Below are positions 43,069 through 51,673 of a stretch of 60,834 nt of DNA, piece after piece; the first letter of the stretch is position 1; each line of letters begins with the position of its first letter. The DNA comes from Gemmiger formicilis (GTDB taxonomy: Bacteria; Bacillota; Clostridia; Oscillospirales; Ruminococcaceae). The stretch lies in contig NZ_WQOH01000029.1 of NCBI RefSeq assembly GCF_018784445.1, positions 1-60,834 on the forward strand. The letters run 5' to 3'. The notes under the pieces are model-generated. The model saw only the letters and a program-made list of their open reading frames with translations, searched no databases and was not told where the DNA came from. Position numbers and translations under genes: made by a program.

Positions 43069-43228
43069 AGCGATGCTGAGCTTTGCGCTTTTCGTTGATC
43101 AAATCCTCAAAACTGCGCTGCTTTGTAAAAAAACGCTTGTACGGGTTTTCCGGCAGCGCCGGGGTGCTGGGCTTGGGCTGCACCTTTTTCCGCAGATGCC
43201 CCTTCAGGGGCGGCAGCGCCCGGCTCAT
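43067..43228 (-). CDS. Small basic protein translationally coupled to the upstream gene
   Basis: A 53-residue, Lys/Arg/Pro-rich protein (MSRALPPLKGHLRKKVQPKP at its start; ends NEKRKAQHR). Its ATG overlaps the stop of the preceding membrane protein as ATGA, and its own stop runs into the terminator hairpin, so it fills the operon exactly. No known family is recognised. The coupling is the main support for it being real. Confidence 0.5.
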   Translation of the reverse strand: MSRALPPLKGHLRKKVQPKPSTPALPENPYKRFFTKQRSFEDLINEKRKAQHR

Positions 43229-43983
43229 TCGGCGGCGGTGGAAGCAGCCCCTGCGGTCAGGGTGTCCCACAGCTCGGCGCAGCCCTCGTAAGTGGCTGCC
43301 TGCTTTTCATCCCAGACGCCGCGCCGCCCCACATACAGGGTAGCCAACACGCTCTGGTTCGTGCCGGTGGCGTCGTCCACCAGGGTGTAGCCGTCGTAGT
43401 CGCCCAGCTCCAGCCCGGCCAGCACCGGACAGTCGGTCCAGCGGTAGACCATCTCGGTCCAATCGGGGTTGGCAGTGTCGGGGTCATCGGGCACGGTGCC
43501 GTCCAGGTATTGCAGCGCACCGGTGCTGCTCTCAAAGGCGGCGGGATCCTCCAGCAGGAAGATATAGGTCTTGCCGCCGCTGGAAAGCTCGGCGCTCAGC
43601 CGGGTGACACCGGCCATCTGGTTGTAGGCGTCGGTGTTCACATTGTCGGCGTCAAAATCCACGTTGTAGGTGTCCACCTGCACCACGACCTTGCCGTCGC
43701 CGTTGGTATCCTCGCAGAAGGGCGTCAGCGCGTCCTGCAAAGCCGTCACGGTGTCGGCGGGCAGGTCATGGGTGCCCACATAAGCAATCTGCACGTCGGG
43801 CCGGGTCTGAAAGACGGTATCCTTGATGATCCAGATGCCAAAGAACGCGCAGAGCACCACGATCACCACGATGCCCCAGTGGTAGTGCCACCAGTTGGCG
43901 GCCTTTTCGGTTTTGGTGTACTCGCGCGGGGGTTCCGGCGTCTGGTTGTAAGTTTCGGTGCTGTCTTTCGTGACCCAAGCCAT
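43225..43983 (-). CDS. Single-pass membrane protein of unknown function
   Basis: A 252-residue protein: an N-terminal cytosolic part with aromatic and charged residues (about 1-33), one membrane helix (about 34-55, HWGIVVIVVLCAFFGIWII), and an extracytoplasmic domain rich in Asp/Thr (about 56-252). The segment EDTNGDGKVVV resembles an EF-hand-like calcium loop but is a single copy. Proteins of this layout are common in Clostridia next to DUF624-type genes. Function unknown. It is followed by an overlapping 53-residue gene. Confidence 0.7.
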   Translation of the reverse strand: MAWVTKDSTETYNQTPEPPREYTKTEKAANWWHYHWGIVVIVVLCAFFGIWIIKDTVFQTRPDVQIAYVGTHDLPADTVTALQDALTPFCEDTNGDGKVVVQVDTYNVDFDADNVNTDAYNQMAGVTRLSAELSSGGKTYIFLLEDPAAFESSTGALQYLDGTVPDDPDTANPDWTEMVYRWTDCPVLAGLELGDYDGYTLVDDATGTNQSVLATLYVGRRGVWDEKQAATYEGCAELWDTLTAGAASTAAE

Positions 43984-44118
43984 AGTGTGGATACACTCCC
44001 TTTATAATATCTTTCCTATTATACCACAAATCGACCGGGAAAATTGTAAACTTATTTTGACCACGCCTTGCAAGAGGAGTAAAAACAGGGTATGATAAAC
44101 TTATAAATGTATAGAGGA

Positions 44119-44248
44119 AAAGCCTCCCTTGTCAAAGGGAGGTGGACGCCGAAGGCGGCCGGAGGGATTCCGTGACGGTTGCCTTTATGCCCGCAGGAAT
44201 CCCCCAGTCCGCTTACGCGGATAGCCCCCTTTGACAAGGGGGCCTTTA
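44119..44248. repeat. Third-family palindromic element (TTGTCAAAG type)
   Basis: AAAGCCTCCCTTGTCAAAGG / GGGAGG at the left and CCCCCTTTGACAAGGGGGC at the right, with GGAGGGATTCCGTGACGG and GCAGGAATCCCCCAGTCCGC as inner arms. Related to the copy at 52338-52518. Confidence 0.7.
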
Positions 44249-44273
44249 CGCTACGAAAAAAGGGAGAACCACC

Positions 44274-45089
44274 ATGTCCAACCAACCTGAAACCAACGAA
44301 ATGCCGGCCACCGGCTATACACCTGCGCCGCGCAAGGTCGGACTGCCGCGCTTTTTTGAACTGCTCGGCCGCGACCTGTGGGCGTTCTACCGCGCCAGCT
44401 TTCTGTGCCTGCTGGGCTTTCTGCCCGGTACGGCGCTGGCGGTTTTCGGCCAGATGGGCGGCTCAGCGCTGCTGACCGTGCTGGGCGGCCTGCTGGGCGG
44501 CCTGATCGGCGGGCCGTTCTTGTCCGGTATGATCGATACCACGCTGCGCGCCTTGCGCGACGAGCCGGGCTACTGGTGGCACACCTACAAGCGCGCCTGG
44601 AAACAAAACTGGAAGCAGAGTCTGCTGCCCGGTGCGCTGCTGGGCCTGTTTGTCGGCAGTTGGAGCTGGATGCTCCGCGCCCAGGCCGCGGCGGGCAACA
44701 CCAGCACGATGATGTGGGTCGCCTCGCTGGCGGGCATCTTTGTCTGCACAGGCTTTTTCAGCTGGCTGCTGGCCCAGGTGCCGCTGGTAGATCTGCCGCT
44801 GCCCCAGCTAGCCAAAAATGCCGGGCTGATGTTCTTCGGCTTCTTTCCCCGCACGCTGGCGGCAGCGCTGCTGCTGGCCGTCTACTGGGGGCTGACGCTG
44901 CTCTACCTGCCGTTTACTATCATCACATTGCTGGCCTTCGGCTTCTGGCTGCCGGTGGTCATTGCGCTGATGATCCTGTACCCTGGCCTCGACAAGGTAT
45001 TCAAGCTGGAAGAGACCCTCAGCGCCCGCCGCGACGCCGAAATCGAGGAGCGCATCGCCGAGAGCCAGCCGACGTTCCACAACAAATAA
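44274..45089 (+). CDS. DUF624/YesL-like multi-pass membrane protein
   Basis: A 271-residue protein with about six membrane helices. It begins with a short hydrophilic tail, then FFELLGRDLWAFYRASFLCLLGFLPG, the YesL-type start. The loop LRDEPGYWWHTYKRAWKQNWKQSL is the conserved arginine/tryptophan cytosolic region of such proteins. YesL-type proteins often lie near carbohydrate or transport genes; function is not established. GGGAGAA site, and the next gene starts 12 bases after its stop. Confidence 0.7.
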   Translation: MSNQPETNEMPATGYTPAPRKVGLPRFFELLGRDLWAFYRASFLCLLGFLPGTALAVFGQMGGSALLTVLGGLLGGLIGGPFLSGMIDTTLRALRDEPGYWWHTYKRAWKQNWKQSLLPGALLGLFVGSWSWMLRAQAAAGNTSTMMWVASLAGIFVCTGFFSWLLAQVPLVDLPLPQLAKNAGLMFFGFFPRTLAAALLLAVYWGLTLLYLPFTIITLLAFGFWLPVVIALMILYPGLDKVFKLEETLSARRDAEIEERIAESQPTFHNK

Positions 45090-45101
45090 GGGGGCCGGGC
45101 T

Positions 45102-46415
45102 ATGGAGAGAAACACCGTTCTGCTGCGCGAGACCGAGGCGTTCATGCGCGGCGAACTGGACAACGTGACCGTCTCACAGAACAGTATCGTACTGGATCTG
45201 GTGCAGGGCAGCTATGTTCCCTTCGGCTGCTACACCAGTGCGCCGATTTCGATGCCGGTGTTCGATGCGCTGCGGGTCAGCTGGAACGCGGCCTCGCCCA
45301 GGGGCACGGCTGTGGAGGCCCAGGCCCGCGTACTGGTGGACGGCAACTGGACGCCCTGGGTGGGCTTTGGCAAATGGAGCCCCTACCTGCACCGCGAAAG
45401 CCCGGCCTATCAGGAGCGCGGGCCGGTGCAGCGCTGGCCCGCCCACCTGCAGCTGGACAGCAAGTATGCCACCCAGGCCCAGCTGCGCATCTACCTGTAT
45501 TCCAAGGATGAAAAGGCCACCCCCGCTGTCACGCTGCTGGGGGTCAGCACCCATGTGGTGGATGTCATCCCCGCCCGGGGCCGCCCGGTCAACGCCCGGC
45601 TGCACCTGATGCCCTATGCTGCCGCCCGCCGCACTCCCGCGCTGCGGCCTTGGATGGATCTGGCAAACTGCCTTGCCAGCCTGACGAACCGCTGGGGCGC
45701 CGACCTGCTGCCCGAGGAATTTGCCCAGGTGCTGCGGGACTGGCGCGCCCCCGACGACTGCGACCCCCGCAACCTGGGCTTTGCCGCTGCGGCTGCCGCC
45801 CAGTGGGGCTTCCCCGCCTGGGTGGCCTACGGCGATCTTGCCCTGCTGCGTGCCGAGGCCCGGGCCGGGTGCGGCGCGGTGGTGGGGCTGCAATCCTCGC
45901 CGGAACAGATCGCCGCCGGTGCACCGGAGCGCCGCTTTGCCGCCGTGCGCGGCTTTGCGTCCATCGACGGCAGCCCGAAAGTGCTGCTCTGCGACCCCTG
46001 GGCCAGCGGGAACGATTTTGACTGCGAGACCGATATGCCGCTGGATGATTTCATGGTCGCGTGGGACAACCTGGCCCTGCTGATGCGCCAGCGCAAAAAC
46101 AATACCTCACCGCTGGGCCGCACCCGGTGCAGCGTCTGGCTGCGCCCGGTGGGTACCGATGCGCCCGGCGTCTACCATATGTACATCAACGGCGAGGAGC
46201 ACCTGCTGGCCGATGATTTTTGCGCCAGGGGCGGCGTGTTGGCATACAGCCTGCCCGACGCCCAGCCCCATGCTACCACCGCCCACCGGCAGTTCACCTA
46301 TGTGGAGCCGGCCCAGGGCGGCATCCTGCTGGAACGCGGTGACACCCCACGCAAGTACACGGTCTACGCCATCGACTCCGCCGGCGGTATGCTTGTTGGC
46401 GACGTGACGGTGTAA
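45102..46415 (+). CDS. C39-like peptidase family protein, catalytic His apparently lost
   Basis: A 437-residue protein. Residues about 25-155 resemble the N-terminal beta domain of C39-like family proteins (LRVSWNAASPRGTAVEAQAR, WTPWVGFGKWSP). Residues about 180-310 match the papain-like C39 core, with Cys190 in the helix start (LANCLASLTNRWG). Where the family has a Gly-His-Leu before the valine strand, this protein has RRFAAVRGF (277-285); Asp298 in LLCDPW is kept. No signal peptide is visible. It is probably inactive or altered as a peptidase. About 100 further residues are unassigned. Operon with the genes on either side (12 and 10 base gaps). Confidence 0.65.
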   Translation: MERNTVLLRETEAFMRGELDNVTVSQNSIVLDLVQGSYVPFGCYTSAPISMPVFDALRVSWNAASPRGTAVEAQARVLVDGNWTPWVGFGKWSPYLHRESPAYQERGPVQRWPAHLQLDSKYATQAQLRIYLYSKDEKATPAVTLLGVSTHVVDVIPARGRPVNARLHLMPYAAARRTPALRPWMDLANCLASLTNRWGADLLPEEFAQVLRDWRAPDDCDPRNLGFAAAAAAQWGFPAWVAYGDLALLRAEARAGCGAVVGLQSSPEQIAAGAPERRFAAVRGFASIDGSPKVLLCDPWASGNDFDCETDMPLDDFMVAWDNLALLMRQRKNNTSPLGRTRCSVWLRPVGTDAPGVYHMYINGEEHLLADDFCARGGVLAYSLPDAQPHATTAHRQFTYVEPAQGGILLERGDTPRKYTVYAIDSAGGMLVGDVTV

Positions 46416-46425
46416 GGAGGACGCT

Positions 46426-46971
46426 ATGAAACTGTTGATCGCATCGGATATCCACGGCGCGGCGGGCTATTGCCGCCAGCTGTTGGACGCTTGGGACCGC
46501 GAGGGGGCCGACCGCCTGCTGCTGTTGGGCGATGTGCTCTACCACGGCCCGCGCAACGACCTGCCGCCCGACTATGCCCCGAAAGAGGTCATTGCCCTGC
46601 TGAACGCGCGGAAAGACAAAATTTTCTGTGTGCGCGGCAACTGCGACACCGAAGTGGATCAGATGGTGCTGGAATTTCCGATCCTGGCCGATTACGCGGT
46701 GTTCACGGCGGGCCAGCGGCTGGTTTACGCCACCCACGGCCACGTGTACAACACCGCGCACCTGCCGCCGCTGCAAGCGGGGGATATCCTGCTGCACGGT
46801 CATACCCACGTGCCCGCATGGCAGGCGTTCGGCAATGATAACTATTACCTCAACCCCGGCTCCACCTCCATCCCCAAGGAGAACAGCGCCCACGGGTATA
46901 TGACGCTGAAAGACGGCGTGTTTACGTGGAAAACGCTGGACGGGGAGATGTATCACGAAGTAAAAGTGTGA
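46426..46971 (+). CDS. yfcE: YfcE-like metallophosphodiesterase
   Basis: A 181-residue calcineurin-like phosphoesterase. The metal-binding blocks are all present: ASDIHG (6-11), LLGDVLYHGP, RGNCD, THGH and HGHTHVPA. Family members hydrolyse model phosphodiesters in vitro with manganese; the natural substrate is unclear. TAAGGAGG overlaps the previous stop, indicating the same operon as the C39-like gene. Confidence 0.92.
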   Translation: MKLLIASDIHGAAGYCRQLLDAWDREGADRLLLLGDVLYHGPRNDLPPDYAPKEVIALLNARKDKIFCVRGNCDTEVDQMVLEFPILADYAVFTAGQRLVYATHGHVYNTAHLPPLQAGDILLHGHTHVPAWQAFGNDNYYLNPGSTSIPKENSAHGYMTLKDGVFTWKTLDGEMYHEVKV

Positions 46972-46973
46972 CC

Positions 46974-47001
46974 GCAGGGGCCGGGTAAGCCCGGCCCCTG
47001 C
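46974..47001. repeat. REP-like palindrome
   Basis: GCAGGGGCCGGGTAAGCC / GGCCCCTGC, almost perfectly self-complementary, in the 129-base gap after the phosphodiesterase gene. A smaller GGAGCGGCGTCC..GACGCC follows. Confidence 0.7.
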
Positions 47002-47100
47002 AAAGAACAAGGCGTAGGGAGCGGCGTCCTCGACGCCCCGCAGAGGGGCCCCCCCTGCGACCCCACCGCACATCCATTTATAGATAGAGGAGTACCACCC

Positions 47101-47934
47101 ATGAAAATCCCTGCCAAAGGTTTTACGCATGGCGGAAAATTCCATGCGGACGATGTTTTTTCCACCGCGTTGCTGCAAATTCTCCGCCCGGATATTCAGG
47201 TCACCCGCGGCTTTGTCGTGCCCGATGACTTCGACGGCATCGTCTACGACGTCGGCGGCGGTATGTTCGACCACCACTCCGAACCGCGGGAGTGCCGTCC
47301 CAACGGCGTGCCCTACGCGGCCTTCGGCCTGCTGTGGCGGGTGGTGGGCGCCCAGCTCGTGGGCGAGCACCAGGCCCGCCTGCTGGACGAAAACTTCATC
47401 CAGCCGCTTGACTTAAACGATAACACCGGCGAGCAAAACTCCCTGGCTGACGCGATCGGCAGCTTCAACCCGCTGTGGGACTCGAAGGACGACCCCGACG
47501 AGTGCTTCTGGCGCGCTGTGCCGGTGGCAAAGCAGATCCTCGAAAATGAGATCGCCGCCGCCAACGCCGTGAACCGCGCCGACGATACCGTCCGCAGAGC
47601 CTACGCCAATATGCGCGACGGCATCGTCGTACTGCCTGCCTATATGCCGTGGAAAAACGGTCTGTACAAGACCGATGCAATTTTTGTCGTCTACCCCAGC
47701 CAGCGCGGCGGGTACAGCGCCCAGTGCGTCAACGACCACCGCACCAAGCGCAGCAAGCAGCCGTTCCCGGTGGCCTGGGCCGGTAAGCCGGAGGAACAGC
47801 TGCGCCAGATCAGCGGCCTGGGCCTGAGGTTCTGCCACCCCAGCCGTTTCCTGATTACCGCCGACGACAAGGCAACGGCCATTGAGGCCTGCCGCCGCAC
47901 ACTGCGGGCCGCCGGAAAGAAGGTAAGCGAATGA
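47101..47934 (+). CDS. MYG1 family protein (UPF0160)
   Basis: A 277-residue DHH-like metal-dependent hydrolase family member. Motifs HGGKFHADDVFSTALL (residues about 10-25), IVYDVGGGMFDHHSE (about 47-61), and later CVNDHR and FCHPSRFL match MYG1 proteins, whose eukaryotic homologue is an exoribonuclease. The bacterial role is uncharacterised. It has AGAGGAG upstream and overlaps the next gene by four bases (ATGA), so expression is coupled to the GIY-YIG/GNAT protein. Confidence 0.9.
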   Translation: MKIPAKGFTHGGKFHADDVFSTALLQILRPDIQVTRGFVVPDDFDGIVYDVGGGMFDHHSEPRECRPNGVPYAAFGLLWRVVGAQLVGEHQARLLDENFIQPLDLNDNTGEQNSLADAIGSFNPLWDSKDDPDECFWRAVPVAKQILENEIAAANAVNRADDTVRRAYANMRDGIVVLPAYMPWKNGLYKTDAIFVVYPSQRGGYSAQCVNDHRTKRSKQPFPVAWAGKPEEQLRQISGLGLRFCHPSRFLITADDKATAIEACRRTLRAAGKKVSE

Positions 47935-48827
47935 GCGCAGAGGGATCCGAAATCTACGGACCGGCCCCCAGCACCGCCGCCGACCGCGAACCGACCCCGG
48001 CACCCGCCTGGGTCTACCTGCTGCGCTGCCCGGACGGCAGCCTGTACGGCGGCTGGACCAATGATTTGGCTCACCGCCTGAAAGCCCACCGCAGCGGCAA
48101 GGGCGGGGCCAAGTACACCAAAAGCCATGGCCGCGACGCCGTGCGCCTGGCCTACGCCGAAAAATGCGCCGACAAAAGTGCGGCCCTGAAGCGTGAAGCA
48201 GCGCTGAAAAAACTGCCGAAGGCCGAGAAAGAGGCCCTGGCCGAAAAGTGGGCCGCCGACAACAAAATTACCCTGCGCATGGCGACGCCCGACGATGCCG
48301 CCGCCGTCTGCGCACTGTACAACTGGTACGTGCGCCACGGCGTGCAGACCTTCCAGTACACGCCCTCCACGGTGGAGGAATACCGCGAAAACATTGCGCA
48401 CACGCTGCAAAACGCGCCGTTTCTCCTGGCCGAAAGCGCCGATGGCCGGCTGCAGGGCTTCGCCTGCGCACACCTCTGGCACGAGCGCGAGGCCTACGCC
48501 TGGGACGTTGAGACGACGGCCTACTGTGCGCCGGACTGCATCGGCCAGGGCGTGGGCGGGCGGCTCTACCGCGCGTTGATCACCCTGCTGAAAAAGCAGG
48601 GGTATTATAACGCCTTTGCGCTCGTAACCGGCAGCAACCGCCAGAGCAACAACTTCCACAAGGCGCTGGGCTTCACCAAAATGGGTATCGAAAAGCGCAC
48701 CGGGTACAAGTTCGGCCAATGGCTGGATTTGGATTATTGGGTGCTGCCGTTACAGGACGGTGAGGGCGAACCCCAGCCGGTGAGAAAGCAGCTGACCGCA
48801 GAAGAAATTGCGGAAGCTTTAAAATAA
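47931..48827 (+). CDS. Fusion of GIY-YIG endonuclease domain and GNAT acetyltransferase
   Basis: A 298-residue two-domain protein. Residues about 26-105 form a GIY-YIG/UPF0213 domain: WVYLLRCPDGSLYGGWT with Tyr29 and Tyr39, Arg49 in AHRLKAH and Glu89 in KREAALKKL. Residues about 113-285 form a GNAT domain of the phosphinothricin-acetyltransferase-like type (ITLRMATPDDAAAVCALYNW, GQGVGGRLYRALI as the acetyl-CoA loop, HKALGFTKMG). Both are usually separate proteins. The reading frame is continuous. It overlaps the MYG1 gene and is followed by a terminator. Confidence 0.88.
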   Translation: MSAEGSEIYGPAPSTAADREPTPAPAWVYLLRCPDGSLYGGWTNDLAHRLKAHRSGKGGAKYTKSHGRDAVRLAYAEKCADKSAALKREAALKKLPKAEKEALAEKWAADNKITLRMATPDDAAAVCALYNWYVRHGVQTFQYTPSTVEEYRENIAHTLQNAPFLLAESADGRLQGFACAHLWHEREAYAWDVETTAYCAPDCIGQGVGGRLYRALITLLKKQGYYNAFALVTGSNRQSNNFHKALGFTKMGIEKRTGYKFGQWLDLDYWVLPLQDGEGEPQPVRKQLTAEEIAEALK

Positions 48828-48838
48828 GATGAAACAAA

Positions 48839-48880
48839 CCGCACCTGCCCTTTTTGACGAAGGCAGGTGCGGCTCTTTTT
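48839..48880. terminator. Bidirectional terminator
   Basis: CCGCACCTGCC / GGCAGGTGCGG 11-base stem with CTCTTTTT after it; on the minus strand it lies just after trxA. Confidence 0.88.
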
Positions 48881-48889
48881 ATACAGGTG

Positions 48890-49210
48890 TCAAATCGCTC
48901 CGTTTTCCCGCAGCCAGGCTTCCAGCTCGGCAGCGGGGCGGTAGCCGACGGAACGGCTGACCTCCCGGCCGTCCTTAAACAGCAGCAGCGCAGGGATGGC
49001 GTCGATCTTGCGGGCCATGGCCAGCTTCAGGTTCTCGTCGGTGTTCAGCTTGCCGAATTTCACGGTGGGGTGCGCGGCGGCTACTTCCTCCAGCACAGGG
49101 CCCATCATCTTGCAGGGGCCGCACCACTCGGCCCAGAAATCCACCACGACCGGCATGGCGCTCTGCAAAACTTCGGTGTCAAAATTCTGTTCGGTGAGTT
49201 TGATAGACAT
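48890..49210 (-). CDS. trxA: Thioredoxin
   Basis: A 106-residue disulfide reductase. Active site WCGPCK is at about 29-34 (Cys30, Cys33), cis-Pro in IPALLLF near 73. The C-terminal helix AELEAWLRENGAI is typical. I start at ATG 49210 (MSIKLTEQN) with AAAGGG upstream; a longer start would add 18 residues of repeat-derived sequence. Its reductase gene is not in the window. Confidence 0.95.
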   Translation of the reverse strand: MSIKLTEQNFDTEVLQSAMPVVVDFWAEWCGPCKMMGPVLEEVAAAHPTVKFGKLNTDENLKLAMARKIDAIPALLLFKDGREVSRSVGYRPAAELEAWLRENGAI

Positions 49211-49264
49211 AGATATACCCTTTCTTTTTATGGGGCGGGCCGTCGTGGACGCCGCCCCCCGCAA

Positions 49265-51523
49265 TTATTGTACGGCTTCTTTTAATTTTGCAAGCATGGC
49301 ATTCAGCCGTTCCTCGGCCTGCGGCCCGCCGAAATTGATCATGTTCCGCAGGGTCAGGCTGTCAAACATCTGGGCCATCGCCTCGGGCGGCATCAGGCCG
49401 TCGCCGCCGCCGTTGGCCATGGCCTGGACCTGGGCGTCCAGCATCCCGCGCACGATGGGCGCGGTGCGCGGGTCCGCCAGCAGAATGCCCAGCGGCGTCG
49501 TCTCATCCACTGTCAGTGGCAGCAGCTTCGCCCCCGCATAATGCAGCGGCAGCGTGGATCGGATATCCCGGCTGGAATGTCCGATGCGCACCTCATACCG
49601 CCCGGGCGCGGCGTACCAATCGTGAATTTCTGCGCTGTATCGGCTTAGATCCCGTGGTGTCAGGGTAAACGTCACAACGCGTTCTTCCCCGGGCTGCAAG
49701 TCCACCTTCGCAAACCCGCGCAGGGCCTGGGGCACGCGGCCGCCCGGCACCGGCGTGCCGGTGGCGTCGGCCACATACAACTGCACGACCTCCGCGCCCG
49801 ACATTGCGCCGCTGTTTTTCACGGTCACGCGCACGGTCACTTCGCCGTCGGCGGCCATCGTGTCACAGCTCAGCTCTGCATTCCGGTAGACGTACCCGGT
49901 GTAGCTCAGCCCATGGCCGAAGGGCCAGCGCACCGGCATTTTGCGGGCGTCGTACCAGCGGTAGCCTACATAGACGCCCTCGCGGTAGTCGGCGGTCACG
50001 CCGTCGCCGGGATAGTCCAGGTAGCAGGGCGTGTCCTCCAGCCGCATGGGCCAGGTCTCCGGCAGGCGGCCGCAGGGGTTGGCGTCGCCCCACAGCAGGG
50101 CATCGGCGGCCTCGCCCACGCCTTCGCCCGCCAGGTACATACACAAAACAGACGATACATCGTCCGCCCAGGGGCATTCCACCGGGGAGCCTGTGTGCAG
50201 CACGACCACGGTGTTTTTCTGCACGGCGGCCACGCGGGCAATCAGGTTGTTCTGGCAGTCGGGCAGGCGCATATGGCGGCGGTCCGCGCCCTCGCTCTCA
50301 AAGCTGTCGGGCAGGCCCGCAAAAATCACGGCCACATCGGCGGCTTCGGCGGCGGTCACGGCCCGCAAAAACTCAGCCTCGTCCCGTTGGTCGCGGTCTG
50401 CGGGGAAGCCCTCGATATAGCTGACGCTGCGGTCGTTCATGATGGCGGCGTCCATCGCGCTGATGGCCGTCGTGTTCACATGGCTGGATCCGCCGCCCTG
50501 ATAGCGCGGATGGTCGGCAAACGCACCGATGTAGGCCACCTTCTGCCCCTTGTGCAGCGGCAACGCACCCAGGTTGCGCAGCAGCACGGCGCTCTGCTTC
50601 GCCAGCTCCACGGCCAGCTTGTGGTCCGCCGCGTGGTCAAACACGGCGGGCAGCTTTGCCAGATCAGCCGCGCGCAGCACAATGTTCAAAATGCGGGCCA
50701 CGGCTTTGTCTAAAACGCCGATATCCAGCGTGCCGTTCTGCACAGCCTCGATGATTTTGCGGTCGTACACGCCGCCGGACCCGGGCATTTCCAGCTCCAA
50801 TCCGGCTGCCACGCCCTTGACGCGGTCGTTCACCGCGCCCCAGTCGGACATGACAAAGCCGTCAAAGCCCCAATCGTCCCGCAGAATATCGGTCAGCAGC
50901 GGCTTGTTCTCGCTGGCGTAGTCGCCGTTGACGCGGTTGTAGCTGCACATCACGGTCCAGGGCCGGGCCTTTTTTACCGCCGTCTCAAAAGCGGGCAGGT
51001 AGATTTCGTGCAGCGTGCGCTCGTCCACACGGCTGTCGGCGGACAGGCGGCGCGTCTCCTGGCTGTTGGCGGCAAAATGCTTGATGGAGGTGCCGACCCC
51101 CTCGCTCTGCACGCCCTGGATGAATCCGGCTGCAAGCTCGCCCGCCAGGTAGGGATCCTCGGAGTAATACTCAAAATTGCGGCCGCAGAGAGGGCTGCGC
51201 TTGATGTTCACCGCAGGCCCCAGCAGAACCTGCACGCCGCTGGCCCGGGCCTCCCGCCCGAGGGCTGCGCCCATGCGCCGGGTCAGTGCCGGGTCGAAGG
51301 ATGCTGCCGCCGCGCACCCTGCGGGGAAGCACACGGCCTCGATGGCATCGTTGGGGTCGGTGCTGCCTTCTTTTTGGGTGCGCAGGCCGTGGGGGCCATC
51401 GCTGACCTTGATAGCCGGGATGCCCAGCCGCTCCACTGCCTTGGTGTGCCAGAAATCCGCGCCGGAGCACAGCCCGGCCTTTTCTTCCAGCGTCAGGGCG
51501 CTGACAAGCTCTTCGACGTTCAT
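49265..51523 (-). CDS. Glycoside hydrolase family 3 (beta-glucosidase-like)
   Basis: A 752-residue cytosolic GH3 enzyme (no signal peptide). The N-terminal barrel has KVSDGPHGLR and the catalytic nucleophile Asp in GFVMSDWGAVNDR. The second alpha/beta domain follows from about residue 300, containing GAFADHPRYQGGGSSHVN. A fibronectin III-like domain (about 560-650) has SGAEVVQLYVAD. A further C-terminal domain of about 100 residues (VDETTPLGILLADPR onwards) is seen in some Firmicutes GH3. Start ATG 51523 with AAGGAG. No transporter or regulator for its sugar is adjacent. Confidence 0.93.
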   Translation of the reverse strand: MNVEELVSALTLEEKAGLCSGADFWHTKAVERLGIPAIKVSDGPHGLRTQKEGSTDPNDAIEAVCFPAGCAAAASFDPALTRRMGAALGREARASGVQVLLGPAVNIKRSPLCGRNFEYYSEDPYLAGELAAGFIQGVQSEGVGTSIKHFAANSQETRRLSADSRVDERTLHEIYLPAFETAVKKARPWTVMCSYNRVNGDYASENKPLLTDILRDDWGFDGFVMSDWGAVNDRVKGVAAGLELEMPGSGGVYDRKIIEAVQNGTLDIGVLDKAVARILNIVLRAADLAKLPAVFDHAADHKLAVELAKQSAVLLRNLGALPLHKGQKVAYIGAFADHPRYQGGGSSHVNTTAISAMDAAIMNDRSVSYIEGFPADRDQRDEAEFLRAVTAAEAADVAVIFAGLPDSFESEGADRRHMRLPDCQNNLIARVAAVQKNTVVVLHTGSPVECPWADDVSSVLCMYLAGEGVGEAADALLWGDANPCGRLPETWPMRLEDTPCYLDYPGDGVTADYREGVYVGYRWYDARKMPVRWPFGHGLSYTGYVYRNAELSCDTMAADGEVTVRVTVKNSGAMSGAEVVQLYVADATGTPVPGGRVPQALRGFAKVDLQPGEERVVTFTLTPRDLSRYSAEIHDWYAAPGRYEVRIGHSSRDIRSTLPLHYAGAKLLPLTVDETTPLGILLADPRTAPIVRGMLDAQVQAMANGGGDGLMPPEAMAQMFDSLTLRNMINFGGPQAEERLNAMLAKLKEAVQ

Positions 51524-51673
51524 GGTGGTTCTCCTTTTATAGTATAGGTGGTTTCCCACATTATAACACGCCGAATGTGCAAAAATAAATAAAAAAGTGT
51601 AAAATTATAGTGCCCGTGTCACAAGTAGGAAACAACTGGGGTTTATAATGCACCCAAACGAGGGAGATTTGCC

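Noticed and set aside
44119-44248. Insertion sequence remnant
   Set aside because: Only palindromic arms are present, with no transposase fragment; it fits a small non-coding repeat family.
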